Source: Nepenthes gracilis
Lineage: Eukaryota; Streptophyta; Magnoliopsida; Caryophyllales; Nepenthaceae
Direction: 5' to 3'
Length of the DNA stretch: 64,000 bases
Assembly (NCBI GenBank): GCA_033239525.1
Contig: BSYO01000030.1
Location: 9,755,030-9,819,029 of the forward strand
The stretch's first letter is position 1, and every line of letters starts with the position of its first letter. Both the position numbers and the translations under genes were made by a program. Positions 36,326 to 50,065 of this stretch are shown piece after piece. The notes beneath the pieces were generated by a model, which saw nothing but the letters and a program-made list of their open reading frames with translations, did not search any database and was not told the DNA's origin.

Positions 36326-37280
36326 TGATGAGTACACTCATAGTAGGCTGGCCCTAGAAGGAGAGACGACCCAAATTCACGAAGACCTATATATGCGCCT
36401 GGACGGTCAACGCGAACCATTGACATAACGAAAGGCTAAGGAAATTGGTTACGCCTAATAGTAGGGTAGACGACTGACTCAAAGAGACGGTCAACATTTC
36501 TTTTTGTCGGAAGCGCCCTAGTAGGCCGGCCATAAAAGTAGGCCTCGTGTGGGCTAGGCCCAATTTGGCCCACACTTCCGTCCACGACCAGTAACGGCCT
36601 TCTCTCCTGATTTCGTGCTCTCCTAAAAGGCAATCTTCATGGTAACAGTTACCAGCAGATTTAGCGCACGTCCTGCGAGGAAAGTGTCAGATTCTCTCCC
36701 TTGTTTGCAGCAAACCCTAGCAGTTACAAAATTCAGAAGGAAGGTAATTCCCCCAATGACCCGTTACTGCCATTAAAACTCCACACCAAGAAAGAAAGAC
36801 ATCCCAACAAAGCGCGGGAATCAAACCTTCCTACCCAATGAAGGTCGCCTAGCATTGCATCTATAAAAGCCTAAGGAGATCTCACTCTAGGACACGCTTT
36901 TAACCTCATGCATAAACGCTCCTATAATTAACATTCACCTTCATTGTCAAGCTCTCTCTACGAAAAAGCTCTCGCGCTTGCAGTGAACAACACTTTCTGT
37001 CACTACAGTGCCAAAAACCTACGCTCCTTTCGAGCCACAGAAAGCCTCTCACAATGAGAGCAAAATCCCAACCACAAACACTCTCTGCATTTCTTGTTAT
37101 TTTTTCTTTTCACCCCAACCTTCTTATTTTTCGAAGACTATTTGCTAATTTGAGCGTCGGAGTATTTTCGATAGGATAACCTCCCACCAACATCTGACAT
37201 CTCGTTTGTTGTAGTGATATACAGGATCCACATTCAGTGAACAGAGTTGGATTCAACGATCAATTTGACTCGACATATCA
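36326..37280 (+). repeat. 3' LTR of the Tat element
   Basis: Begins TGATGAGTACACTC and ends ATATCA next to GTAAA. It aligns with 26375-27373 but lacks about 30 bp near its right end (after TTTGACTCGAC). TATA box CTATAAAAGC at 36861-36870. Confidence 0.93.
36862..36868 (+). promoter_or_regulatory. TATA box of the 3' LTR
   Basis: TATAAAA in the block that is identical to the 5' LTR. Could drive read-through rightwards, towards the antisense side of the galactosyltransferase gene. Confidence 0.6.
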
Positions 37281-37285
37281 GTAAA
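37281..37285. repeat. Right target-site duplication GTAAA
   Basis: Abuts the CA at the right end of the 3' LTR (ATATCA) and matches 26370-26374 exactly. Confidence 0.9.
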
Positions 37286-38101
37286 AATGTCTGTAAATTT
37301 CTCTATATCTTGGTAGTTGTATTTTTTAACTATTAACCATAGCTAATAATTTATGAGTTTAGGCACAACTTCTAAGGGCATAATTCTATCTATGAAGACT
37401 ATATATTAAATAAATTTTACCATAAAATAATACAAACCGTACTAGTGATTGTATCGTAAACAAGAAGTCTCAAGTTGTATTTATTAACCACGTTAACCTG
37501 TGCAAATTTATAAAATAAAACAGGATAAAATTAAGAGAAAATCATGATTATTATTTTTTTATTATTGTTAAGTAGTCATACATTTTGATTTACATTAGAT
37601 ACGAACATTTTGATTTTTGAGTATTTTGGTTATATTAAAATAAAACTATCTAAAAACACAAAATATTAAAAAAATATATATTACTTAAAATATTTAAAAT
37701 AATAATCTTCATATAAAAGTGATTATTTACACAAAGAAATAATGCAATAAGATGATTCTTTTAACAACTAGTTATTTATCCATAGCATCAAAATTTATAG
37801 ATAAAATTAAAGATTTAGGTCTAGCGGACCATTTTCATATGTGATTATGCCCGATCCAAAAGGCTGATCGGGTAAAATTTTTTGACCATACATATCTATA
37901 ATATTTAATATCTTGACTACATCCAACAAAGTTTCAGGCGGGATAACCTAATTCAATCAGATAATTGATTTTGAATCCGTCTACCCTTAACCCTCATCCA
38001 ACTGTAAACCCTATCATTCCAAACCCCATTTTTTATTGCCAGAATGCAATCCCAAATCCATCCAAAAGGCTCCGAAAGAGGATAAATTACTCAAATTGTT
38101 A
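37286..38101. other. Intergenic, no gene
   Basis: AT-rich. At 37850-38000 a GC-richer stretch with CGATC/GGATCGGG-like words suggests an old element piece. Nothing assignable. Confidence 0.6.
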
Positions 38102-38440
38102 CGGTATGTTTGGTTATTGAAATGAAATAAAGTAAAAATAGAATAGTTATTTCCATGGGTTAGAATAGAATATGAATAGAGTTGAATTGTTATTTCTATA
38201 TTTAATTATTGGAATAGAATAAGGTCAAAAATAGTATTCAATTATTTAGTTTATAGAATAGTATGAGGAATAAAGTTAAATAATAATAATAATACGTAAT
38301 AATATATAACAATAATAATATATGAGAGTAGTTATTTTCACATATAATAATAATAATATATGCAAATAACTATTCATACAAAGATATTTATTTTCGGTTA
38401 AATTTATAACTAAACGAAAGAATATCTATTCTCATAGAAT
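38102..38440 (+). mobile_element. Tourist-like MITE, copy with decayed right end
   Basis: Starts after TTA with CGGTATGTTTGGTT. The body shares GGAATAGAATAAGGT, AGAATAGTATGAG, the (AAT)n tract, TATTTATTTTCGGTTAAATTT and ATATCTATTCT with the better-preserved copy at 58586-58931. The right terminal repeat is not readable. The TTA target and GGT..GTTTGGTT end point to the PIF/Harbinger superfamily. Confidence 0.65.
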
Positions 38441-38886
38441 AAGGAATGAATAAAATATTTTGTATGCAGAGAAATGCTACCAATTTGGGTAAATATTTTG
38501 TATGCAAATTTTGGAAACTGTTATAAGTGAAGAAAATAGACTACTTCACCCAGAAGCTTATTTTTTCAAGCATTTCCTATTATCAGTTCCGAACCATCCC
38601 CAGCTCCAAACAAGGCTCTGAAGCTCTCAACATGTACACAGCAAAAAAAATTCACTTTTCCTCTTGCACATAGCATTTTTTCCGAACCATTCAGTCCCAT
38701 CAATAAAATAAGAATTTATGGGTAAATGGGGGCATGTTAGACTAGTCACAAAGCCATATCGTCACCTTGTTCAGAGACACGCTTGAAAGAGATTCCCCAC
38801 AGTCACAGTTGGACCAGATAAGCCTTAGGAGCATAGTAAAGAATCACGTTTATGAATTTGTGACTGCAGTTAGTTGGCCATGAAAA

Positions 38887-41800
38887 TCATTTGAAGTTGC
38901 AGCAATGAGCTCGGCCCCTTGCTAAATTGTCCCACAGACAGATCATCTGTCTCGGTGATTGGTAATGCGCCGTGTAATAGCCTTCCATGCAACCATACTG
39001 GCAAAACTTCCAGTTGTGGGAGTACTGAACTGGGTGGGAGCCGTTCAGCTGCTCAACCCACGTGCCCATGCTCACATCTTCCATTTTGAATAGCTGCAAC
39101 AAAAGAGCGACGCATTGGTTTTAAGTTCTAAAAAATGGAAGGAAATGCCGAATAGCATGGTGTTTGATGTTACGAACCCTCAAGCTTTGATTGCTATGCT
39201 GACTGACGATAAACTTAGCTATGTCGGTTGAGATTATATATGCAGGGCCATTTGCATAAGGTGGATATACTTCTTCTGGCCATTCCTGTCACACCAGGTA
39301 ATTCCTCTAAAAAATGGTAACCCAAGAATCCTACTAGTCTACCACTTGAAAGAAGCAGATCTATCAGCATATACCAAAAGCCCAAGTTCAGAAACTAATA
39401 ACAGTGATTACCAATTTAAGATGCGATATAACATATCAACTGAGGAACTTTACACTATACTACACCATATCAAAGAGGGCAAACCAATCTTTAATTTCAC
39501 TGATAACTAGTTCTAGTATCAGCATCCCTTCCCTTAAAAAGTAGACGATGGAGGCATATAAAGAATCACGTTGAAATTTATATGACAATGGTTTGTACCT
39601 ATTTAACAATTCTCCATGATTATCTTGTAACTCTGTTTACAATCTGCAGTGATAAAACATATATTGATGGATTTATAAGAAAAGGGTTGACTGTACATTT
39701 CATAAATGTCACGTCCCCTGTGAAAGCAGAGAATTGAACCGCATTATTGGAACACATACCCGCAGAACACCACCACACAAGTCATAAACAGCAGAAACAA
39801 ACTCCACTCCAAGAAGTTTCCATCCCTTCTTATGATAAAGGCAGTATTCCCACAATCATGATGCAGCATTTAAGATAGTCTAAGCTGACATTGAGGAATA
39901 TACATGACAAATTGAAAGGTCATGAAAAATTTACATTTTTGCAGTGTGGGAGGGAAGGGAACTTAAGCATAGGTACAGTAATTACCTCATATTTTTCTTT
40001 CTTTGTGCTTTTTCTTCTGCAGGAAGGGGACAGGGGAGTAGTTAACATGATTTCTTTTTATGGTTAGTGTTCCTCTTACCTCAGTAAGCTGAGTAGTATT
40101 GCAATTCACAATCTTCTGAAGTAAATTTTGAGAGGGAATAGGAAGATTCACAGTTATTGAAGGGATCTCACATTGTATAATAAGTCCAAGGAGAGACTAC
40201 GCATATAATATGCTTTGATAATCAATCCCTGAACAGATACAGAAATTTACTTTCCTATTAAGTGGTTGAGTATGCCATCTCAAACTTGCACTCTAAAGAG
40301 GATAAATGACGAGACATTTTTAAATCCGGTGCATACCAAACATAAAAAGTTAAATCCTAGGAATTGTGTTCCCATATCAAACAGGCCAGCTCCTTTACAC
40401 GACTGTTCATTTTGGCTCCTCTAGGTTTGACTGAAAGCATTTTCTTTATAATAATTTTCCGATTTTTTTAGTGTTTGGTAGAAAATATGAGAATGGAAGA
40501 TGGTTCTAGATGAAATATGGTTAATCCAATGAGGGAAATTGTCTTCCTTTTTCTTCAGAAGGAAGTTTATTCCCCTACTGATATTGCCACCCTATCACCG
40601 TCGCTGAGGCACCCCCACCAAAGAAAACTGTTAAAATGGTGGAAATCTTTGATAAACCTTCATAACTATAAAATTTTCAAGCCCTCGGTGTCAGACCAAA
40701 CAAAAAAAGAACTTCAAATTTTCTAACTCATAGTCATCACATTTCTATACAATTTTATCTTCCATTATTTTATTCACTACAAGTTTACACAAAAGACAAC
40801 ACTTTCGTTTTATTTTGAAGAGGGTTGCACTGAGGTGAAGCCACCACAGAGGAAATGAGCTCCTTCAATGGAATATAGTAAGGTGGGATGTGACAAAAAT
40901 TTTATTGATAAAGAAAATATATTATCGAAAAGGGTGTCGAATAGGCTCCAAAGAGAACAATGGAAATGATACAACAAATTCCCAAACACTATAAATTGCA
41001 AAGATGGTGAATTTAGAAGTAGGGTCCCTTTTTAAGTGTGTAAACACATACCTCATAAGTCACTGCCCATTTCCCATTTCTCAAAGGTCGATGAAAGAGG
41101 TTAAGATTGCCCACGTAAAGAGATCTTGTTGAAGAAATGCCGTCAATTTCCCTCAAAACAGTGTCTATTCTTATAAATGTATCGTCATCACATTTCATGA
41201 TATATGCAGTTGTCACATTTTGAACCTACACAGAATGTGAGGTAAGCAGGGAATAAAACTGAGGATGGGAACCACTGTTCAGCTTTTCAATTCTCAGAAG
41301 ACCTCAACAATTTATAACCAAAAAATATATTTGACTCACCCCATACTCACAGATGGCAATAGTTTTGAGAACCACAAGCTCATAACGATCCATAAAAGGC
41401 AAAATCACTATATCGCCAAAATAAGCAGCTTCTTTCTTCAGTACTGCATTAACCTCCTTCCTTGGATTCTACAAATAATTACAAATGAGTGCATAGATTA
41501 GAAACACAATAAGGACAAGTAAACTGGAATTTAGGGATTTAAATGCCAAACATTAAGTATCTAAATTCCTTGCATGCTTGCAAAGATCACAGTCAAAATA
41601 AATTCCTTCCTTGTAAACAAGTGAAATTTGAGAATTTAATCAACCGAAATTAGATGCAAGCCCATTTGCCACAAACTTCTCTTTCCCCTAGTAGCTGGGC
41701 AATTATAGGGGAAATAAACTGCTTTAGAAGATGATCTGGTCCTCAAACCCATTAGTTCGACAATTTTGAGCAAAATAACCTCAAGAAAGAAAGCCTCGGT

Positions 41801-44800
41801 CACCTAGTCTGCAACTAATCTCGCTATAAAACTACGAGTACACCGCCACATCAAGATCCCTTTGAATGTGGGATCACGTCCGGCATTAAGAAGAGGGAAA
41901 GTACCATCCTACATACAACCACTTTTTTTATACACAATACACCAGATGCCTCACCAGAATAGTCACTGGTATTCTAGCACAGTCACTGAGACCCACCTTG
42001 CTTTCCTAGCAACTGTCTCCCCTTACTTGGCTAGAAGTACAAGAAGGTGCATGGAAATCAGCTGGCTTAGAGATGAGAAAAAAGATAAACTTGGGCACAC
42101 CTGCTTGCTTACGACTCTATAGAACAACTCTGGCTTGCAACTTATAGCCTGCTTTGTCCTTAAAGGCATGGAAAGACTCATGATATGTAAAGTCAACTGT
42201 CTAGTTTAATAAGATAATTCATGTTCCACTCTACATCTTAGAAGATGTACCTACGAAAATGGATTGATTCTAGATCTCCCTAAAAATGTCAACTAGCCAT
42301 TCACTATATTTTTTTCTTGATAGAAAAAAAAAAGGAATCTATAAAGAGGACAAAAGATTACAATGAAGAGGGCAAGGCAACACTTAACAGATATTAATAA
42401 CATCTTTGAGAAGTTTTTGATTCAAACACCAAACCAAAAAGACAATGCTCTCCAGGAAGAAAGCTTTTGGGTTAGTTCACAAGGTAGAAATTGCTCGTCA
42501 ACAATCACTGCATCCTGTTCATCTATAAGAAAGCTATCCTATAATTTTGCCTCCCTATCTCTCCGATCATAAATTTTGCTAAAGTAGATTCCCCAAGGTC
42601 TGACAGAAATCTGCCCTTCACCAAAATTGCTAAAATGATTCTTCCGCATAAACACCATCAATCAATAATACAGTGCTCATAAAAGTATGAATTTGTGTCT
42701 CATACTCTGATAACAAACAACATGTGCATCAAGACAACGCCTTATTACACCTCCTCATATCCAAAGGTTGTCAATGTTAATCCTGTTTCGGAAAACAGGC
42801 CAAACAATAACCATATTCCACAAGGAACACTACTAGAAATTAGATTAAGCATTGACATATGCATGATGAAACAAAGCCAGCTATTGCCTAACAGCACTGT
42901 GCCCTTGAGATGAAAGCAAGACCATTCATTGATAATACCTTTCACCCCCTAACACCGTAAGTCCATCAAACCAGTAATAGTATACTGTTCTGGATACTAA
43001 AATGCCAAAAAGAAATACAAAATAATTTCTTTTTGAATAAGAAGTCAAATTTATGTTGTACTTCAAGAAATTGTGGCTAATGACTATATAAAACTCTTCT
43101 TTCCTAAAATTTGGACTAAGGCAGATTTAGTGCCAGTTAAGACATAGGTACTGCCATAATAGGCAATAGGTAGATAATGGAGGTCAACAAAAGCAAATTC
43201 AGTTATAATAGCATTCAATAAAAGCTACTTGTTTCTGGTGAAGCTGAAATCAGGCCATGGTCAAACAAGGCAGGTGAAAGCAGTTAGTAAGAATGGTGGA
43301 CTGCACTAAAATTTTCTTGTAAGAAAACTGAAACTACAATTCAGTAATAAGTTCCATTACCTAGCAGATTCCAGATTCCCCTAAAGCAATCAAGACTCAC
43401 AAAGAGAGAGGGTAGAGGGAAGGCAGAATGCAGAAGTATAATTTATTACTAAAGAAAATCTTTATGTTTCCTACTTCATAGAAGCAATCCGAGAGAGGAG
43501 AAAAAAAGCTAATGCAGATTTAGGAAGTCAAATTCAGCTACATGTAAGAGGATATAAGTAGTTATGCACTATTAAATCACAGAGTTGGCCATGTAATGTA
43601 AAGATGAAAGATGCAGAAACATCACCATGGCAACAAAGAAACGAACAGCTACATCGGAAGACTTGATCTCTGGAGATTGCATCCAAGTTTTCCTGACAGC
43701 CATGCGCTCAGCAAAGTGATTGGTAGCAGAGAGAACACCAATAAAAAGTCGAAGAGGAGTTTTTGGTAGAGGATGAGCTTTCCATTTGGGCAACATTTCC
43801 AGTGCTCTTTGGGGGGAGAAGCTTGGATGCGATATTGGCAGCAATGTGGCATAAACAGAATGAATATCCACATCACCTTTAACTGCTAAACCTGTGGCAT
43901 CTTCAAGGGTGAACCCCTACCGAAACAGCAAGGGGAAAAAAGTCATTAAAGCCCTGATAAGTGAAGCAATGAAAGGATAGCTAGGTGCACAAGGTTCTGG
44001 CAATGTGGGCTTTGTAAAATGGTAGATGCATGCAGCCTCACCCTATATTCCATCAACGCTAATTCCACTTATTCAAATTAAAACAAAGCAACCTTAACCT
44101 AGTGTCCGGTTAACCTTCTCTATTTAATTCAAAGAGAACACTCAAACTAAAAGTAACAAAAGGATCCGGAGCCTCTTGAATCATTAGTCACAGTGAATGA
44201 GGAACAGAAACACCATGTGCAAATGAAAACATTAGGAACTTTAGCTACAGATGAAGGTAAGAGCAATATTTGCTTCTAATAATAGATGCATTCAGGATTC
44301 ACCACCCACCAGATCAGAAACACCTAAGAGTTAAACTCAAATACAGTTTCATAGGTGATAAACCATCATATGATATTAGGAGATAATGTACGTTTCACAC
44401 TCTTTGATTTCTTAAGGCGGCAGTGGTTCTTAAGGTAGGAAAGATTAGAGGCCATTACATGACACTGATAGGAGTAAATTAAGATGTACAAAAGATCAGC
44501 CTCACATAACTAAGAAGTACCCAAGAATCTAAAATGGCATACCGTTCGATATGGGAATGAAGTTATGTGTCGACCACCAACACTAATATGATATCCTTCA
44601 ATGCCAGCACGAATGGTCAAGATAAACATTCTACCCTCTGCAAAAGGAAATGGCCAGGTCATTTCTGGTTTTTGCTTACGGCCTATAAATCGCTTGAACC
44701 ATGAGGTTGTTTTGGACTCCTTTGTATCTATCACATCATTGACCATCCATTTTTCACATCTCCTGTAACCATCAACTGCCAAAATTTGTAAATTAGACCT

Positions 44801-47800
44801 TGGAAAATATTGGATCAGAGTTCAAAACAACTGACAGTCATAAAGAAAATGAGTCATATTAAGGCATGTATTACTAAACATTCATCTCCTTGGAGAATAC
44901 ATAAAATTTACCATCCTTAGAAAAACAAAATTCCTATGACAACTGTTCAAGACAGGTGTGAGATGTTGTGGCTAGGTGAGACTGGACTCACAGATAATTG
45001 GTGGAGCACCTAGAAAAAGATAGTCAGACAATCATCTCAATCATCATTGAAGTCTGATTTAACCACATGATACAATAAAAAAATTCAGACTGGAACAAGA
45101 GCAGGGATGAGTAAGCTAGCAAGCCACACAGAAAGCACAAAATCTACAAGGAAAAGCAGGCGGGCAGTGTGGAGAGAAAGTGTCCAAGCATGTTCTTATA
45201 ATCATCTCAATCAGCAGTAGGAAGTGTAACACCTCGGTGTTTCAACTTGGGTTTATTGGGCCAAGGTGGTCATAAATGAAGTTATTATATTAATGGTAAA
45301 ATAATAACAATAAATCATATTAATAATAATAAATATAATAATAATATTAATATTAACATTGATATTAAGATCAACAATGATAATTATTAGCACCCTCTAT
45401 CTCCTGTCTCTCAATCCTTCCATTTTCCCCGCTCTCTTTCTTTTATTTTGTGTTTTTTCTTTTTCTTCTGCTGTTTCTACTCTCTTCTTCCTCTCCCATT
45501 TTCTCCTTTTTCCTTATTTCATTATTTTCTACTGTTTCCCTTCCTTAATGACATCCATTTCTCTTCTCTCCTTAAATCCTTGTGGCAATTTCTTCCTCCA
45601 TTTATGTTCATCAAATAGCAGAGAAAGGAGAGAACACGCACTGCTTCCATTGCTGTTGCCACTGTCGCCTGCTGTCACTGGAGAAAAACCTACTGTTGCC
45701 ATCACTTCTATTAACCATAGCAAACCAAGCAAGTAAAACAATCCCACTTCTCTCAATTAATCCACTCTTTTTGTTACTCATCCTCCATTCTTCTGCAAAT
45801 AAGCCTTCCTTATTATAAAATCTAGATTTCTTCTTTGTGTACCGTAAATTGAGGAAAAGTAGCCGTATTTTTGCCGCAAGGCAAAACTGGGAAAAAACAA
45901 AGCTTGGCTCTGATGGAGAAGGGTTTCAAAAATTTGAGGGTTTCTTGTTAATTTGAGGGGCAAAATTTAGAGAATAATACAACAACATTGTAATCATTCA
46001 TAGAAGAAAATAAAAGATGGGATTTTCTAATTTTACCTATTGGCGCTAAGAAAAGCTTTGTGCTCTGTTTGGGTCGCAGGAATGGGTCAATGAAATGAGG
46101 TGGAAGAAGGTATGGCAGAGGGCTTATGTGTTCATAAGTATGCATGTATATGTTAAATATGTATGTAGATAGGTGTACCGTATACAAGTATTTATATTCA
46201 TGTATGATTGTATGCATACCTTTGCATAAATCTGGCATAGCAGATGGTATATATGCTTGAGTATGCTGTAGGTATATTATATATTCATGTATGTATGTAC
46301 ATACAGGAAAAGTATGGTAGCAAGAGTAATATAGATATGTATGTATATATGTATGTATGTATACTAGAAGTGGTAATATTTATGTGTGTGTGGCAGAGTA
46401 TATTAATGAGTGTGTGGCAGTGTCTACGTGTGAAGGATTTGTGATATGCATGTACATGGCTGTAGGCGCGATAGTATAATTACAGTATACACATATATGC
46501 TATAGGATGTGTACGTGTATTGGATATATGTACATGTATATAAATATTGTACAGTGGTATATAGGATGAAATTAAGGATGTTATAAAACTTTGTTTAGAT
46601 CTTACGTAATTAGCCGGGTGATTGAACTAGTTTAATTATTGGAAGTTTTGTCCAAATGTGACAAGTGAGCATTAAATTATGACTTTAGTAATAAGATTTG
46701 ATTTTAGAATAGACAGGAGAGCTAGGTAAATGTTTAAAGCACAGTTAGTTAATTAATTATTTCTGACTTTTCCTAATAAAATTCTGGTAATCTGTTTTTT
46801 ATGTTAACTTAGCCTATATGAATTTCTTGGCTATCTATTATTAAGATAAAGAGATTATATGAAGGCACCACGGTGTTAAAAAATATAAAATGTACGTTAC
46901 CATGGTGTAATCTATAATTGTCAAATACTGATTTTCATATTTCAATGAGTTGAGGTCATTTGGAGTGATACTTATAGTCCTATAAACATCATACATGAGA
47001 TATTAGTGGACATTGTAACAAAGGAGGTGCTGGGTTTGACATGTAATGGAGGAGTATTTTGTAACCGTTTGGGTATGGATCCTAGTTGGATCACGAGAAT
47101 ACATGTGAGGCATATTTTAGGTTATCTGACGGGAAAATAAGAATATTGTTCATATGGATTAAAATTAATACTTGTACACTACAAGAGGCTATATATCATA
47201 AAACTATATTAGTCACTTGTCAAACTTGTAAGTATTGGTACCTTATGGATTTACCTAGCCATTGAAGACAAGCACGCAGTTGTTAGTTCACAGTGACGCA
47301 TAAGTTCCGAAGAGATTATTATGATATATCATATAGTTGGAACCTCTGTTGAGATTTGTTCTTGAAACTTAAACCGTTGTTGATATTCAAATTTGGTGAA
47401 ATCTTCAATGCAGAAAGCCTTATGCACTGAGCAACATTTTATTCATTTAAGCTAAATTGATAATTCAGCATCCAAAATAATACAAATAGGCTTAATTAAG
47501 TTAGACGTGGCAAAAGATCCTCATTAGCACCTTATCAGGATTGTGTTGCATTTGTTTACAAATAATTCATAAACATTTTTCTTTTTGCGTTTGGTTTTAA
47601 TGCCCATCAGGTCATCACCACTGTTGATCACTCCAACAGGTCAGATAACTCTTTTATCTTACACAAGGACCTTGAGAAAGTTTGATTACAATGTAATATA
47701 TGATACCCAGGGACACAGCAGAGAGAAAGATGAGAAGAAGAAAATAGAATGACATAGAGAACAGCGTGTCTTTCATAATTTGGAAGAGAAAGGAATGGCC

Positions 47801-50065
47801 CTACAGGGGGACAAGACACAGCAGAAGATTTACAAAGAGGATAACAAACTTAATCAAATAATCTCCAATCCATGACACCAGATAATCACCTGAAGCAATG
47901 GCTTAACAAACCAAAGACTCCCACCATTCTACCCCCAATGAGATGCATATACTTCTTTTTTTTTTTCACAAATTGTACTCACTGGATGTTCCAATGTTGC
48001 CTTGTTGTGATCCTGGAAGTTTCAGTGTGAATTTGCAGTTCATAATATGAAAATAATACTTTCACAATTTTAAAATTCACACTAAACTTCCTCTCTTGGT
48101 GTGTTTAACAGAAAGTTGATCCTACGGAGGATTAGATGCAGAAAAAAGTTGGTTAGAATGACTTGGATGCCTGTAACATTATAGTGCAGCATTACATGGC
48201 TACTTCATCAAGTATAGACGCAATAGAAGCAGAGGATTAAGCCAAGAAAGGCCTGGATTGAGGCCGTACAGGAGAATCTGACACCATTCAACTACCAAAG
48301 GATCCACCTATAATCAAGTTCAAAGGTAGAAGAGTATTCATATCACCAAAACTATTTAAAGGGACTTGTAACTCCATATGTTATATTGCACTCTCTAATA
48401 GTTGCCACTACCACCACATGATAATGGGAGAAGAATAGATAAAAATGAGAGAGAAGGGGACGTAAAACGTCTTTTTGACCTAGCCCAACAAAAAAACAGA
48501 GCTACCATACCATTTTCCAACATTCTTTCACAATCATCCATCAAAAAAAAGGAAGGAAAAAAATTATTTTGATCAATAAGAAGAGCAAATTTATGTTAAT
48601 CATGTCCACAGGGGACACCTTTCATACACATTGAAACATACATACAAGTAGTATTCAATGTAACATAGTATAACAAGAAAAAAGATCAATCCTTTAACTT
48701 TCCAAATAAAGGTGTGCATTTTCTAATAAATGAACTTAAGGCAGCAATTTGTTTTCTTTTTTTTTTTTTAGTCTTGACAGGTTAGAACTTTAAAACGACA
48801 AGGGCAATGATAAACAACAGGATAGGAGCTCAAGGGTGTAACTGCACTACCACATTCAAATTCATCCAACAATACTTTAGATGAATCTTCAAAATCAGTC
48901 AGGGCCTACAAGTCATTAGGGGTGAGCTCATCTTCTCAATCATTATTTTATAAAAATTTATTTTGTGTTTCCTCCAAAACGGTTCTCCTCCTGCAACAAA
49001 AAGGAGGCAATAACAGCAAATTGTTTGCACAAGCCTATGCTGCTCTCACATGATTCTGTTTCCTCTATTGTTGAAGTCTCATATGAGTCCGTCCATAAGA
49101 ATAGTTAGTAAAACTAGTAAGTAGTAACCATAGAAGCAAGTAGAAAACGGAAATGAAAGAAGCACAAGCCTTACTGAGCATATCATCATCCTGCTTAGAT
49201 GGCGAACCATCACACCTCTGAGATGTTCCCCATTGCATCCGGTAGCATGTGTTCGACTCAATGATTGGTCGATGGCTCCAATCCCTCTCAATCGAGGATT
49301 GAGATGCAGAATTTTTGGCGGATCCTCCCCTTCCACAGCTTTCAACCCTTGCAATTCCACCATGAACTGTGAAACAAAAACCGTACCATCATGATTCCCA
49401 AATTTTGCCAACTGCCGCACATACTCTTGATGAGCATAATGTGGCGTTCCCACCACTGTAATAGAAGACCCTGCTGCAAGTCCACAAGGAAGAAACATGA
49501 TATTGTCTCCCCTAGCCAATTCTTCCCCACCCATGGACACCCATGACCGACAAGAATCTGGCTTCCCCTCAAATACAGAACTCTGAATTGTTTCAGTCAT
49601 ACCACTGTTTTTCACTTCTTCCCATGCCTTTAAGCCTAAACTCCAGGCCTCATCAGCCATTCTCTCCAGTATAGACAAATCACTAGTCCTATTCATACGC
49701 CTCATAATTTTACCAGTAATTCGACCATACCGATTTTGTGAAGACTTGATTGGTTGAAAATCAGCCCCTCCATCTTCCAAGGGTTCCTCGTGAGGCATCA
49801 ATAATACACCCAGATTTTCATTATCTTCTAATTTTCTATGAAATGTATCCTTATAAATTGAACCAATTGAGGATTTTTTCACATCCCCATTGTCAGCGCC
49901 CGGTCCCGTACTATAGACATCATCCCCACTCAGCATAGAAGCAATTTCCAAAATTTTAGGGAACTTAAATGTTATAAAAACCAAGTAAAGTACAGCCACA
50001 ACCAACAAAAAATGTGGCAATCTCAACCTTCTGGGGCCATAATGTTCCGTTTTAGGTCTCTTCAT
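38887..50065 (-). CDS. Hydroxyproline O-galactosyltransferase (GALT2-6 type, galectin + GT31), one-base frameshift in exon 1
   Basis: The family adds the first galactose to hydroxyproline of arabinogalactan proteins in the Golgi. Exons on the minus strand: 50065-49175, 44775-44543, 43916-43626, 41468-41340, 41225-41052, 39285-39178 and 39093-38887. All borders are GT/AG and phases agree. A type II anchor ([18 protein letters not shown], residues 17-34) is followed by a stem, a galectin domain (roughly residues 190-390; [28 protein letters not shown]) and the GT31 domain. In the latter, [20 protein letters not shown], the metal-binding DDD in [12 protein letters not shown] (exon 5), [12 protein letters not shown] and the C-terminal [14 protein letters not shown] are intact. 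Length would be about 677 residues, within the family range. One G is missing from a run at 49283-49285, which shifts the frame before the galectin domain is completed: genome error or disabling mutation. MKRPK at 50065 is preferred over the upstream ATG at 50155 because it matches the family start. Confidence 0.9.
45226..47400 (+). mobile_element. Candidate long LTR or LTR fragment in intron 1 of the galactosyltransferase gene
   Basis: The 4.4-kb first intron contains a foreign-looking block. It begins TGTAACACCTCGGTG, a typical plant Gypsy LTR opening, then holds (TAA)n and (TATG)n microsatellite-like runs (45290-45360, 46130-46560) and later GC-balanced segments (47030-47380). No pol domain is readable and no target duplication was found; the right border is a guess. 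Confidence 0.35.

Larger units (their letters stand above)
26375..37280 (+). mobile_element. Complete, inactive Ty3/Gypsy Tat-lineage LTR retrotransposon
   Basis: Two LTRs of about 1 kb (26375-27373 and 36326-37280) enclose gag, protease, reverse transcriptase, RNase H, a second RNase H, integrase and an antisense extra ORF, in that order. The 5-bp direct repeat GTAAA flanks it exactly (26370-26374, 37281-37285). The second RNase H after the pol RNase H, the tRNA-Asp-like primer site, the internal minisatellites and the antisense ORF are together typical of the plant Tat lineage (Retand/Grande-like). Every coding domain carries stops or frameshifts. In an 87-base block around the TATA box I count 12 LTR-LTR differences, 10 of them transitions, so the insertion is old. 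No function remains, but the LTR promoter motifs are preserved. Confidence 0.95.

Noticed and set aside
42360..42670. Minus-strand stretch in intron 3 of the galactosyltransferase gene with a mostly open frame
   Set aside because: Product not recognised, one internal stop, ends in a T-rich run; may be a retroposed fragment but cannot be named.
45359..45818. Serine/leucine-rich plus-strand frames
   Set aside because: CT-rich low-complexity DNA inside an intron; no protein signature.
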